Source: Priapulus caudatus (Eukaryota > Priapulida > Priapulimorpha > Priapulimorphida > Priapulidae). Taken from it: a DNA stretch of 24,887 nucleotides. The notes beneath the pieces were generated by a model. That model was not told the origin of the DNA. It saw only the letters and a list, made by a program, of their open reading frames with translations, and ran no database searches. Numbering within the stretch: position 1 is the first letter of the stretch; every line of letters begins with the position of its first letter. Of this stretch, positions 8,476-17,979 are shown in pieces. The stretch is from assembly GCF_000485595.1 (NCBI RefSeq), contig NW_014577496.1, positions 322,581 to 347,467 of the forward strand, read 5' to 3'. Position numbers and translations under genes: made by a program.

Positions 8476-10531
8476 TAGACCTTCTTAATTATTATGCATA
8501 GACCTTGGGTCCACGCACGAACGAGGCTTAGCCTAGGCAACTTTTCTGACCATGGCTGCTCAGGCAGGACAACGCATCACGCGGGGGTACCGCGACGTAA
8601 AACGCGGGGTGAAAGATACACGCACGTCAGCGTACACGGAGTATACACGACGTACACGCAGGATACATACGCACGTACACACAGGACACCGCACGTACAC
8701 GCGGTACACCACGTACACGTGGTACACGCACTACACGCAGATACAACACAGATACCACCATACACGCAGATACACCAGTACACGCGGGTAACGAAGACAC
8801 ACGCACGTACCACCGGGGTAAGCACGCACGTCACGACAGCGGGTAGCGCACGGTACACGAGATACACCGCACGTCACGCAGCATACACGCACGTACACTA
8901 ACACGAAGAACAGGCCGGTACCGGAGATACCGCACGACACGGGGTAACAAACGCACGTACACCAGTACACGCAGAACACACACTACACGCATACACGCAC
9001 GTACCGTACACGGAAGATACACGCATCGTCACACGCGGGTACACGGAGATACACGCACGTACACACGGACATTGCGCAGTACTTCGCGGTATATAACATC
9101 CACGTACACGGCACGTACACGCGCGTACAGCGCAGCGTAACAGCGGTAACACGGAGAACAACACGTACACGCGGGTACTACCACGCACCGGATGCAGTGA
9201 GCGCAGCAGGTACACCAAGTACACGTAGATCAGCCACGTACACCGGTTACACGCACGTAATCGCGGGTACACCACGGGCACGCGGCTAGCACGCACGCTA
9301 CTACGCAGTTACACCCACTGCACGGGGTACACGCACGTACACCGCACGTGCACGCAGATACAACGCACGTACACGCGTACACGCACGTACACGCGGGTAC
9401 AGCACGTACACTCGTACACGTTAGCGTGCAACCGCGGTACACGCCTACACGCGTCCAACGACACGTACACGCGGTGACACGCACGTACACGCGGGTACAC
9501 GTACGTGCACGCCATAATCTTGCGTCGTATCTGCGTGTACGTGTGCGTGCTGTGTCTGGTGTACGTGCGTGGTACCCGCGTGAGTGCGTGTACATGCGGT
9601 ACGTGCGTGCTACCCCGGCGGTGTACGTGCGTGTAGTGCGTGTTATATGCTGTAGAACGCGTGCCGTGTACCCTGCCGTGTTAGTGCGTGTCCCTGCCGC
9701 GTCTACGCTGCGTCGTATCTCCCTGTCCCGCCGTAACGTGCCGTGTATCTGCGTGTACGTGTACCGTGCGGTGACGTGCGTGTATCTTGCGTGTACCCGC
9801 TGTAAAGCGTGTATCTGCGTTACGTGGTTACGGGTGTGTAACCCGCGTGTACGTTGCGTGTATCTCTGCGTGTACCCGCGTGTACGTGCGTGTAATATGC
9901 TGTAGCGTGCTATCTGCGTGTATCATGCGTGTATTCTTGCGTGTTACGTGCGTGTACCCGATGTAGTGCGTGCACCCTCGTGTACGTGCGTGTACTGTCG
10001 TGTACGTGGTGCATCTGCGGTGTACGTGGGTGTATCGCGTGAAGTGCGTTGTACCTGCGTGAACCGGTGTACTCGCGATGTACGTGCGTGTATCTTCCGT
10101 GTACCCGCGTGTACGTGGTGATGCGTCCGTGTAACGTGACTGGTGTACTTGCGTGTACTGCACGTTGCTACTGCGTGACGTGCGGTTACCCGTGTAGCTC
10201 GTGTACGGCGTTACCGCTGTACGTGCGTTGTAGCTCGGTACCCGCGTGTACAGTGCTTGTAATCTGCGTGATACGGTGTACGTGATTGTATCTGAGCGTA
10301 CTCTCGTGTACGTGCGTACCCGGCGTGTACGTGCGTGTACGTGCGTACGTCGGTACCGTGCGTGTTATCTCCGTGTACGCCGCGGTATAATCGTGTACGT
10401 GCGTGTACCGCACGTGTAGTGCGTGTACCCACCTCTGGGTGCTGCTGAGCGCCATGTTTACAAAATTGCCATAGCTTAGCCTCCGTTTTCGTGCGATGCC
10501 CCAGGCTCTGATAATATATTAAGAAGGTCTA
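8476..10531. mobile_element. 2.06-kb foldback element with decamer-repeat arms
   Basis: An imperfect palindrome with ends TAGACCTTCTTAAT (8476-8489) and its inverse (about 10518-10531). Unique inner flanks also pair: the stretch 8490-8570, with GGCTTAGCC and CCATGGCTGCTCAG, matches inverted 10435-10517. The arms are then ~10-bp tandem units: ACACGCACGT, ACACGCGGGT and ACACGCAGAT on the left; GTGTACGTGC, GTGTACCCGC and GTGTATCTGC on the right. Orientation switches near 9500-9530. Flanks TAGTTAAT (8466-8473) and TAGTTGAT (10532-10539) agree at 7 of 8 positions, a possible target duplication. No transposase frame. The layout resembles foldback-type or Mutator-like non-autonomous elements; the family is not established. 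Confidence 0.75.
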
Positions 10532-10554
10532 TAGTTGATGCGTAGAATATTTAT

Positions 10555-10795
10555 CCCAAATAGAGTGTAGAACATCCAAGACCACTACTATCCACACAGA
10601 GTTTAAGGCTTATAAATATATTTTCAATAGAGTTTAAAATACTAGAATACCTATCTATAAGTGTCAATAATAGCATACTTACTCAATAGAAGTTTAAGAT
10701 TAAATACTTATCTTCAATAGATTTAAAACAAAGATACTACTTCTCTCACTAAAGTTTAAATATAGAATCTTATCTCAATAGAGTTTAAAACACAT
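10555..10795. repeat. Minisatellite, unit about 33 bp
   Basis: At least five diverged units, each with a TCAATAGAGTTTAAA core followed by an ATAC-TTATCT tail (cores near 10626, 10683, 10713, 10750 and 10774). Unit length varies from about 30 to 57 bases. Non-coding. It abuts the right end of the foldback element. Confidence 0.7.
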
Positions 10796-11262
10796 TCACA
10801 CAGCACACGATAACTATAATACTTACTATAAATTGGGATTTCTGTGTGTGTCTCCGTCTATTACTTTCCGGCACTCGCTTCAACGGATCCTCGTCCAACT
10901 TGGGTCTACGAAATATTCTGCAATCCATGAAGCACGCGGTTGCATGGGCTATTTATTGGGCGCTGTCATGCGCATTAATATAAATCAAGCAACACGAGAA
11001 GCCACGTGTCGCGCCCCGCGTAGTTTTCATACGANNNNNNNNNNNNNNNNNNNNNNNNNAGGTACCGCTGCGCCTGGCAAATACGTGCTACTAATTCATA
11101 CCACTAATAATCGGACACAAGTAACATCTGGCGTCTAAAAAGATTGGGAGAATAAACATTGCACACAATTTCAAGTATACAAATCAGTCTAATAAGAATA
11201 TAAGCATTGGTAAAAACTGCTTACGACTTGAAATTATATCACAAGCACAACCTCAACTTTAT
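10796..11262. other. Unassigned stretch containing the scaffold gap
   Basis: No supported gene. The only open frame here spans the N run and is meaningless. Sequence on the two sides of the gap shows no obvious relationship. Confidence 0.4.
11035..11059. other. Assembly gap (25 Ns)
   Basis: Exactly 25 consecutive Ns, the look of a fixed-size scaffold join. Linkage and distance between the two sides are therefore unproven, including the 14-kb spacing of the LTR-like repeats. Confidence 0.98.
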
Positions 11263-11952
11263 TGCGCGTTCACACGTAGCAAATATCCACTGGCTTCGTA
11301 CGGTACGAAACAGAGTTTCGTACGTACTCGCGATAAATTCCCTGTTCTGAATGACAGCGTATGCAGCTATACTCAGTTCGAAACGCGATAGTATCACTAT
11401 CCTGCACAAAATGACGTGCGCTTTCCTACGTATTTCGTATAGTATTACGGTTTAGTCGCGACGTAGTGAACGACGCCGCTATAGCATAACTACGCGTATT
11501 ACGCATCACGCTCTTGGGAGAGAGAAGAGAGAGAACTGAGAGAGGCATGAGAGAGACAGAGGAGAGCAATGAGAGAGAAGAGAGCAGCAAGAGAGAGAGA
11601 GAGAGGACAGAGGCAGACGCCATGAGAAATAGAGAGGAGGGGAGTGAGAGAGGGGAAGCCATGAGCGACATAGAGAGGAAGAATGGAGAAGAGATGTGAA
11701 GAGAGGGGGGTAGACGTCAGAGAGATAGAGAGAGAGTGAGGGAGAGGAGAGAGAGCGCAGGAAAGAAGACGAGGCGCGCGCAACACACAGGATGGGACAC
11801 AGAGAGAGAAAAGAAGAGGTGTAGCAAAGACGCAAACTCATAATAACACCGATTTGGCGTAAATCTATTCGCTTTCCTTTCGCCCTATGCGCCAAGCTAT
11901 AACGCGACGTACGTACATGTCCAAAACTACGTTCTGTGAACGCGCATGTTTA
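11263..11952. mobile_element. Candidate TIR element with GA-rich core
   Basis: GCGCGTTCACACGTAG near 11265-11280 is matched by the inverse GCGCGTTCACAGAACGTAG ending near 11950. That gives terminal inverted repeats of about 16 matching bases with a short indel. TTA-containing flanks lie close to both ends. Inside are CGTACG-rich subterminal sequence (11297-11330, including an imperfect hairpin GTACGAAAC/GTTTCGTAC) and a GA-rich core. No transposase. A small non-autonomous DNA transposon is likely; the family is uncertain. Confidence 0.45.
11515..11812. repeat. GA-rich (purine) tract
   Basis: About 300 bases of imperfect GAGA repeats on the + strand. Frames in both directions (Glu/Arg or Ser/Leu-rich) are compositional shadows. 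Such polypurine mirror tracts can form triplex DNA. Confidence 0.85.
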
Positions 11953-13860
11953 AACTCAAGTCACGCTATAGGCGTTATCGTCACGGATCTCGTAAGAATA
12001 CGCGTTCGAAACTGCTGTTAGAACCCCTGGAACGTAATAGTAATATGTGGTAATTGACAAAAAGTTATAATATAACAACAGTGACGAATGGGTTGCACTT
12101 TTCGATTTCAAAGCCTTTTGAAACAATGCTTTTCTTCTCATTTCTCTGGTGCAAAATATGTTAGAGATTCTGGCGTCTCCAACTGCTTGAGCTCCCCACG
12201 CGTACAGCTGTCCGTGGAGAAGCAGATGGTCGAGGTGCAAGACGACGACCAAACAGCCGTCTGGCCCTGAGCTCCCTTGTTGATGCCTCATGGCGAAGCT
12301 TAGTTTCGATTAGGAAATTCGTATTATTGTAAAGGACTTTAAGGTGACATGGATGTTACTGGGAGGCCATCCCACACACGTTCGTCATTACTGCGCCAGC
12401 ATGAAGTGCCTGTAGAGCATTTCTTCATACGGCTTTAGCTAATTTCAGAGAACAGACATCAAGGACTAGACCATGACAGAAGCGACACAATTCACAGCAC
12501 AGGCGATTCATATGCAGCCACAGAAGATGAAGAAACAGTCATATGTTGAGGCAGATGATACAGATGTGTACGTCTGTTGCTGTACCATTCCTCGCATAGT
12601 AGGGCTTAACAATCCCTATGACTAACGCAGTCACCACAGAAAGGCAGCAGCTGTTGTGGATATTAGTGCTCAGCTGATAAAGCTATGTCAGTATCATTCC
12701 CCACATGTTACCAGCTCCCTGCCGGACAGGTTGCGACACTTTCCATGTGCACACGTGATCGAGAAAGGCAAGAATGTTGAAACTCTTTGAGGAGGGAAAT
12801 GAGCTGAGCCTCCTTTGTGAATCAGATAGGTGACTTTGATGAGGGTTGTGCCAGTCCGACAGCTTTTTCTCAGCGCATGCCTAACAACATGCCATGAATG
12901 CCAACATCCATGGACTGAGTCAGAATAAAGCTTGGAAAACAAAGACAGGTAGACAAAGGAGCAAGCGGATAGTCGGGCTATCACGAACCGTGACACCTCC
13001 TGCCACCCCAATGAAGCATTTCAAAGCAAATGCTCCCAAAGAGCACACTGATGCAAACCCCAGTGCCCTGGGGGCATCTGGAGACATGCCTACAAGAGCA
13101 TCCAGAGCCCTGGAGGCCCAGGGAATAGTGGTCTGCGGTAAGCGGACTGAGCGAAACTAAGTCCTACAGCCTGTGACTTCCCCTGTTTATGACTCCCCAG
13201 CACCAGGTCACATCACTCAAGCCTGCATCAAGCTGTTCTTGTTTTACTGGCAGAGTCCATGCCAAGTCCAAGGCTGTGCGTTTTAACGTGTAGAACTGGC
13301 GTGTATACAATGTTTTGCAATTGTCAGGCAGTGCTGATGTTGTAATGAACAAACTAAGTCGCGTCAACACAAGCCTTGAAGACGAGGTAAGAGGCGAGGA
13401 GGAGGACGATTAAACCAACTGATTTATGTTTGAAATCTGCTACCAAAAAATGTAAATTGTAGCCGTAACCATAAAACTCATTTTCGGTGGATTTGCGGTT
13501 TAACATCAGGAGAGCGCTTTAACGGTAAACAATTTGCATGCCTAATCACATACGTTTATGATTGTATTATAGTCTCGACACCTATTTCAACAATGTCAAA
13601 TGCATCTGTAAATGATGGTAATATAATTGTTAATGCATTGACATCTCATTATGGACACTCAGGCCGTTATTTATCAAATTCAATGTGTTTATGCATTGCG
13701 GCTTTGAATAAATCTCACATTAAATAAATTCCCACAACTGAGCCCAACTGCCCATGTTTGTTACGAAATGCCTTAATTTGGTGCAAGAACATAAGAAAAC
13801 CGAACGTAAGAAAAAACTATTACCGCCAATGCAAACCATATGCACCTATTCTGCCGGACT
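11953..13860. other. Unassigned, moderately GC-mixed region
   Basis: About 1.9 kb with no frame I can assign. Short frames, such as those at 12694-13011 and 12894-13160, have no recognisable domain. Near 12585-12620 and 12716-12752 there are words loosely like piggyBac-type transposases, too weak to call. AATAAA occurs near 13707. Confidence 0.35.
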
Positions 13861-14160
13861 ACTAGTAAATCAGCAGCGCCAGGGCCACCTATCATGCCCT
13901 ACGACAGCGAGAGCGATTGGCGGAGCCGGAGGAGGAAGAATTGAAGATGAGGAGGTCTAGGGAGCTGGTGTCTATCGGTGCGCGACTAGACGAGGCGGCC
14001 CAACCCAGGATGACGACGCGAGGAGGCGCTGACGACCACCGACGGACGGAGAGACGCGGACGAGCACGACGGGCGAGGAGGGACGACGGGTCGAAGGACG
14101 ACGCAAGAGCACGACGACTGGCGAGCACGACGACGACGAAGCGGCAGCCGAATTATATAA
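13861..14160 (+). other. GC-rich block before the second LTR-like repeat
   Basis: A sharply bounded GC-rich stretch full of GACGACG and GCACGACG words, changing abruptly to AT-rich DNA at about 14150. One frame (13917-14216) is open but Arg/Asp-rich and runs into the AT repeat, so I doubt it is coding. Like the GC-rich frame at 3091-3594 it borders the LTR-like repeat region, so both could be relics of one element's coding ends. This is inference. Confidence 0.35.
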
Positions 14161-14211
14161 TAAAAAATAAAATTTTAAATATAAAAGCAAATAAATATAT
14201 ATATATATATG

Positions 14212-15375
14212 TGTAAGGTGTTAAAGGTAAAATGTAATGTGTTAAAGATAAAATCAATGTGATTAAAATACGATGTAATGTGTTAAAGATAAAATGTACC
14301 TGGTTGAAATATCCAAATTACTGTGTAAAAGGTAAAGGGCGGGGATAGAATTAGTGAATGGTAAATATATGTTTCCAATTTTCGTGAGGCAGGAATAAGA
14401 AAAACATAAATTTAAATAATCGAAAATCAATAAAAGATATACAAATTAAAAATACAATAAAATACGTATTTTAGTCAACGCATCAATACAGTTACGGAAG
14501 TTGGTCGCCGCATTACTTAACGGCTCCCAACTTGCTCATATGGGGGGGAGTAATGTAGAATTAGATAGTAAAGACAGTAATAATAATAGAGTGAGGGGAA
14601 GGAATATGATTATAATCAAGGAACAGGTCTGTTGTCCTAGAAAACAGCACGTATGGACTGAACCGCGGGCACGTAATTGTGTGGGTCATAAAAAAGGCGC
14701 TGACCGCGCACCCACGCCAGTTGGCGGGCCAATAGGAAACGCGTCGGCCAACGAGACCACCCGTGAATCAGAGATTAATAGCGCGTAACGGCCAATAGCA
14801 GCGCGCGAATTATTGGATGCTTGCCTCGGGGCATTCAACCAATTAGAACGAGTGGAGCTAACCAATAGAAAGCGTCATATAAGCAAACGCTGTTTATGAA
14901 AATAAGAAAAACTCTCTCTTCAGTATTATGCATCTCGACGCCGACACTGTCTCTCTATCACCCCAGTTATTTCGCAGCTTTCATCGCTACCCACCTTCAG
15001 CGTTCACTGACGCCTAAGTATGCCTTTTGTATGTCGCGTAACCTTTCTTATAGTGTTGTTCCAGTTAGATGACGGAGCTTTACGTGTGTGTGCCGTTGCG
15101 GCCAGTGAGAGCTCGTGGCTAATCTGAACACCGTTACTGCCGCTTCTGTTTGTCACTATACGCACTGCAGGTCCCCCCGCCTCGCCATACTCCTCAATAA
15201 TACACGATGACACAGCCGCCAACGACTTGTTACGCACTCACGTGTGGTTGGACGCCGGTAGAGAGCCGTGAGCTATGAGTATAGTCTGAAACCATTACAC
15301 AGGACAGGGGTGTTCCTTCCCTCGTCCCTGAATTAAAATACATATGTTGCAGTACAGTACGGATCATACAATACA
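14212..15375 (+). repeat. LTR-like direct repeat, copy 2
   Basis: Direct copy of the unit at 2-1060, colinear throughout with many small indels and substitutions. Starts TGTAAGG after an (AT)n run; candidate ends are TTACA at 15295-15299 and TACA at 15372-15375. It contains the conserved block equivalent to 236-310, CCAAT boxes and a TATA box. It ends about 110 bases past the stop codon of the Ig receptor gene, which lies on the opposite strand. If it is an LTR, the two copies would bound a ~15-kb element heavily invaded by other transposons. Confidence 0.6.
14729..14930 (+). promoter_or_regulatory. Multi-CCAAT plus TATA promoter inside repeat copy 2
   Basis: CCAAT boxes at 14729-14733, 14792-14796 and 14862-14866, then TATAA at 14878-14882. 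The last CCAAT and the TATA are conserved in order with copy 1, followed by the same CT-rich initiator-like stretch near 14908-14925. Transcription from here would run to the right, towards the 3' end of the receptor gene on its antisense strand. Confidence 0.6.
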
Positions 15376-15485
15376 AAATGAATTAAGTTTAAGCTGCTAG
15401 TTCAAGAATGATTCGCACCGAGTTAAGATTGTGGTGAGGCAAGTCGAAATAATGCAAGCTTATAAAGAGTGAGTCAACCGAGCAG

Positions 15486-17672
15486 TCAGACCTTAAAATC
15501 CGTCCCCCTCTGCCCAATCTCTTCTTTTTGGGTGTCCAGGCGACCGTCAACTACGGTGACGCCACTGCTGCCAGCATAAAACGACAGGTCAGTTTGTGGA
15601 GTACTCGTTGTGCTCAGCGCATGATTGAAAACCCTGTTAGAACTAACGTATTGTAATGAATCAGTGTGGGAAGAGCATGCTGTGGGGGGTAGTAGAATAA
15701 GGTTGAGTTTACCGGTAGAGCTATGACAACCGCCCTCGTCGTTATTTTGTGGTTCGTCGGACCAGGCTCGTTGGCTCGTTCTTTCACTTGGTCGCGGATT
15801 CCCTTGTTCGTGACGATTTGCACTTGTGATCGAGATATCCTTGATACCGGAGTCATACTGCTCTACTGCATGATGTTTGCTGTTTGGTTGGGTGGAGAAC
15901 ACCTGCTTATAACCACCTGGTGGCCCTTGATCCGTGATGTTGTCCTCGTTTTCGTACGTTACTTGTGCGCCGCTTTTTAACAGAGTATTCGTCTCTAATG
16001 TTAATCTCCTTTTCAGGTGGATTAAAACGACGACGAGTAGGATTACCAATAATAAGCCACCAATGACCAGTCCGACAATAAGTCCAATGTTTGATGTTTG
16101 TGGCGGAGGGACAACGACCACAGACATTGTATTAGTAGAGAAGACCTTTCCTGCAAGATTGCAAACTGCGCATGCGTAGTCGCCCGCATCAACAGGGGCG
16201 ACAGCGTCTCTCTCGTACGTTCTGTTGGCTTTTGCTGGAATAACAGTTCCGTTGTGAAGCCATGAATAACTTGGCTCGGGGTTTCCGTCTGCGTTACAGA
16301 GCAGCCACAGCGCACTGCCGTGGTTGACAGTCATAACGCCTGCCTGACTGTCACCGCTTACTCTGACTCCTCCAATGTAAATAACATTGAGCCGAACATC
16401 GACTGACGGTGACTGCAATGATTCGTGGATGTCAACATGACAAGCAAGTATTTTGTCGTGATCATCAGCGGTAAACGTACGCGTCAGTTTGCTGTACGTC
16501 GTTATAGTTCCATCAACTTCACTGACATGTAAAGTATTAGCTCCGTCTATAGGTGTATCACCAAGCTTCCATGTTACTGTTCCTCCCGGAAAACTTTTAC
16601 CTGTAGTGCAGCTAACCTCAAGGGATCCCGCAAGTATCGTCATATTACCGTCTACATTATTACCGTCTATCGTTATTGTGACATTCCTTGCTGGCACTAA
16701 CACGGTCACATTCAACTTGTTAGTCGACATGTATTCTCCAAACACACTAGTTGCTTTACACTCGTACAATCCTCTGTGTTTAAGCTCGACTAACTCGATC
16801 ACCACCTCGTCGCCTGCAGCTTGTATCCCCTGGTCGTCGTGCAACCACGTGTAAGATGGTTCTGGATAGCCGTCAGCATTGCAGCGTAAAATCATCTTCT
16901 CTGTCTCGATAATAATGACGTCATCATTACTGGAGTTGTTGCTGCTGATGATGGTCACGGTGTCTGCCATGTACAAAATCTCGGTTAACACTTCTTCGGG
17001 TAAACTTTGGTGAATGAAGATATGACAACGAAGTTCTTTGTCAATGTCTTCCGTTGAAAACCTGTGACTCAGAATACTTTTTGCTGTAAATGTCTTGTTT
17101 CTTGAAGCCGCTTCCTCTGTTTGACTGGAGTCGGCCGTAATCTCATCACCATTCAGCCACCAGGTAACGCTAGCTGCTGGATTACTGCTGTCTGATACAC
17201 ACGAAAACTGTAGCGTTCCATCTGGTGATGAAGAGCTGTCTATAAGAGACATGACAACCGACTGTGGTGGCACAAGCACAGTTAGATAACCCTTGTCAGA
17301 TAAAGGCCAGCTGCCCGGCGCGACATCGGCTTGCATCCATACACAAAAGAACTCTGCGTCATCTTTCTCAACTGTCAAGTTAGATATTAGCAAGCCAAAG
17401 TTTCCTGTGTCGTACCTGTTGTCGTCAATGTAGAAATATCTTTCTTCATTAGTAGGACTTACGTATACGTATACGTAGGAACCGTCACGATACCAATAAA
17501 CAAAAATGGGTAAATCTTCCCCGGAATTGACACTAAGGTCAATCGTGCAGTGCACCGTAACACTGGCACCTTCAACTGCCTCCGTGTCACATGGTTGCTG
17601 CAGGAACTGTGTTCTCACCGCACCTAAGGCTGCGCACAATACACAGACCGCAACCAGCTTTACTGCTGCCAT
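15486..17672 (-). CDS. Intronless five-Ig-domain transmembrane receptor
   Basis: A 728-residue type I cell-surface protein, probably for adhesion or recognition. The start is the ATG at 17672 (A at -3, G at +4), which opens directly onto a signal peptide; upstream in-frame codons have no other ATG. Residues 1-22 are the signal peptide. Ig1 (about 28-134) is V-like with Cys42, Trp60 and Cys110. Ig2 has Cys158/Trp171/Cys216, Ig3 Cys264/Trp276/Cys305, Ig4 Cys355/Trp368/Cys411 and Ig5 Cys459/Trp471/Cys501. The transmembrane helix is about 529-553, stopped by KRR. The 175-residue tail has YENE (573, a Grb2-type YxN), YKQV, YDSG and YVSS. The C-terminus FKV fits a class II PDZ ligand. Roughly nine N-glycosylation sites lie in the ectodomain. 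Ig2-Ig3 and Ig4-Ig5 look like a duplicated pair (CNADG-PEPSY-WLH in Ig3 and Ig5). Domain style recalls nectin/nephrin-like proteins; orthology is not claimed. A single 2.2-kb exon is unusual and suggests a retrogene or intron loss. Confidence 0.92.
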   Translation of the reverse strand: MAAVKLVAVCVLCAALGAVRTQFLQQPCDTEAVEGASVTVHCTIDLSVNSGEDLPIFVYWYRDGSYVYVYVSPTNEERYFYIDDNRYDTGNFGLLISNLTVEKDDAEFFCVWMQADVAPGSWPLSDKGYLTVLVPPQSVVMSLIDSSSSPDGTLQFSCVSDSSNPAASVTWWLNGDEITADSSQTEEAASRNKTFTAKSILSHRFSTEDIDKELRCHIFIHQSLPEEVLTEILYMADTVTIISSNNSSNDDVIIIETEKMILRCNADGYPEPSYTWLHDDQGIQAAGDEVVIELVELKHRGLYECKATSVFGEYMSTNKLNVTVLVPARNVTITIDGNNVDGNMTILAGSLEVSCTTGKSFPGGTVTWKLGDTPIDGANTLHVSEVDGTITTYSKLTRTFTADDHDKILACHVDIHESLQSPSVDVRLNVIYIGGVRVSGDSQAGVMTVNHGSALWLLCNADGNPEPSYSWLHNGTVIPAKANRTYERDAVAPVDAGDYACAVCNLAGKVFSTNTMSVVVVPPPQTSNIGLIVGLVIGGLLLVILLVVVLIHLKRRLTLETNTLLKSGAQVTYENEDNITDQGPPGGYKQVFSTQPNSKHHAVEQYDSGIKDISITSANRHEQGNPRPSERTSQRAWSDEPQNNDEGGCHSSTGKLNLILLPPTACSSHTDSLQYVSSNRVFNHALSTTSTPQTDLSFYAGSSGVTVVDGRLDTQKEEIGQRGTDFKV

Positions 17673-17755
17673 TGTTAATCCTGCCCGAGTGATTAAATAA
17701 CTGACTTTAATTACTGACTGCACGCGTTTATTTGTTCACGAGCTGCTGTATCCAA

Positions 17756-17795
17756 GCTTATATGCTAAAATCCATATCAACTAACCGAACATTGG
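17756..17795 (-). promoter_or_regulatory. Core promoter of the Ig receptor gene
   Basis: On the minus strand a CCAAT box (17791-17795) lies about 30 bases upstream of a GCATATAAGC TATA box (17756-17765), which is about 90 bases upstream of the start codon. That leaves a short 5' UTR of roughly 60 bases with no room for an upstream intron. An own promoter argues against a freshly processed retrocopy, unless the promoter was acquired. Confidence 0.55.
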
Positions 17796-17940
17796 TTGAC
17801 TAACTATATTCAGTTCGATGGTTGGCAACGAGTAATCGTATGAGAAGGCAAAGATTCAAGGTTCAAGCAGCCTCGGTTGGCTTCAGTTCGATCAACAGTT
17901 CATTAAGGAACGGAGCTGGTTTCAGGCTAGTTTATTAATT

Positions 17941-17975
17941 ACTGACTAGCAAATACCCGTGCTCCGCACGGAGTT
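17941..17975. repeat. Hairpin-bearing repeat end (CCCGTGC-TCC-GCACGG)
   Basis: A GACTAGCAAATACCCGTGC start followed by TCC and GCACGGAG forms a short perfect stem. Very similar CTAGCAAATACCCG...hairpin words are widespread at ends of dispersed repeats in invertebrate genomes. I cannot decide between a Helitron-like and a retroelement end. Confidence 0.35.
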
Positions 17976-17979
17976 GAAT

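Noticed and set aside
8494-10455. Many overlapping frames of 60-185 codons in both strands of the foldback arms
   Set aside because: The 10-bp repeat with few stop codons generates open frames automatically on both strands; no frame is favoured and none crosses into unique sequence sensibly.
11426-11895. Ser/Leu-rich or Glu/Arg-rich frames over the GA tract
   Set aside because: Low-complexity translation of a purine repeat.
12580-12760. piggyBac-type transposase remnant
   Set aside because: A VGLNNP-like word and an HFPCAH word are suggestive but need frame changes, and no catalytic or cysteine-rich motifs could be placed.
13917-14216. 99-codon Arg/Asp-rich frame
   Set aside because: Runs from a GACGACG-type repeat straight into an AT microsatellite and the LTR-like repeat; no domain.
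17673-17723. Upstream extension of the receptor by 17 codons
   Set aside because: The first codon is GTG, not ATG, and the ATG at 17672 has good Kozak context directly before the signal peptide.
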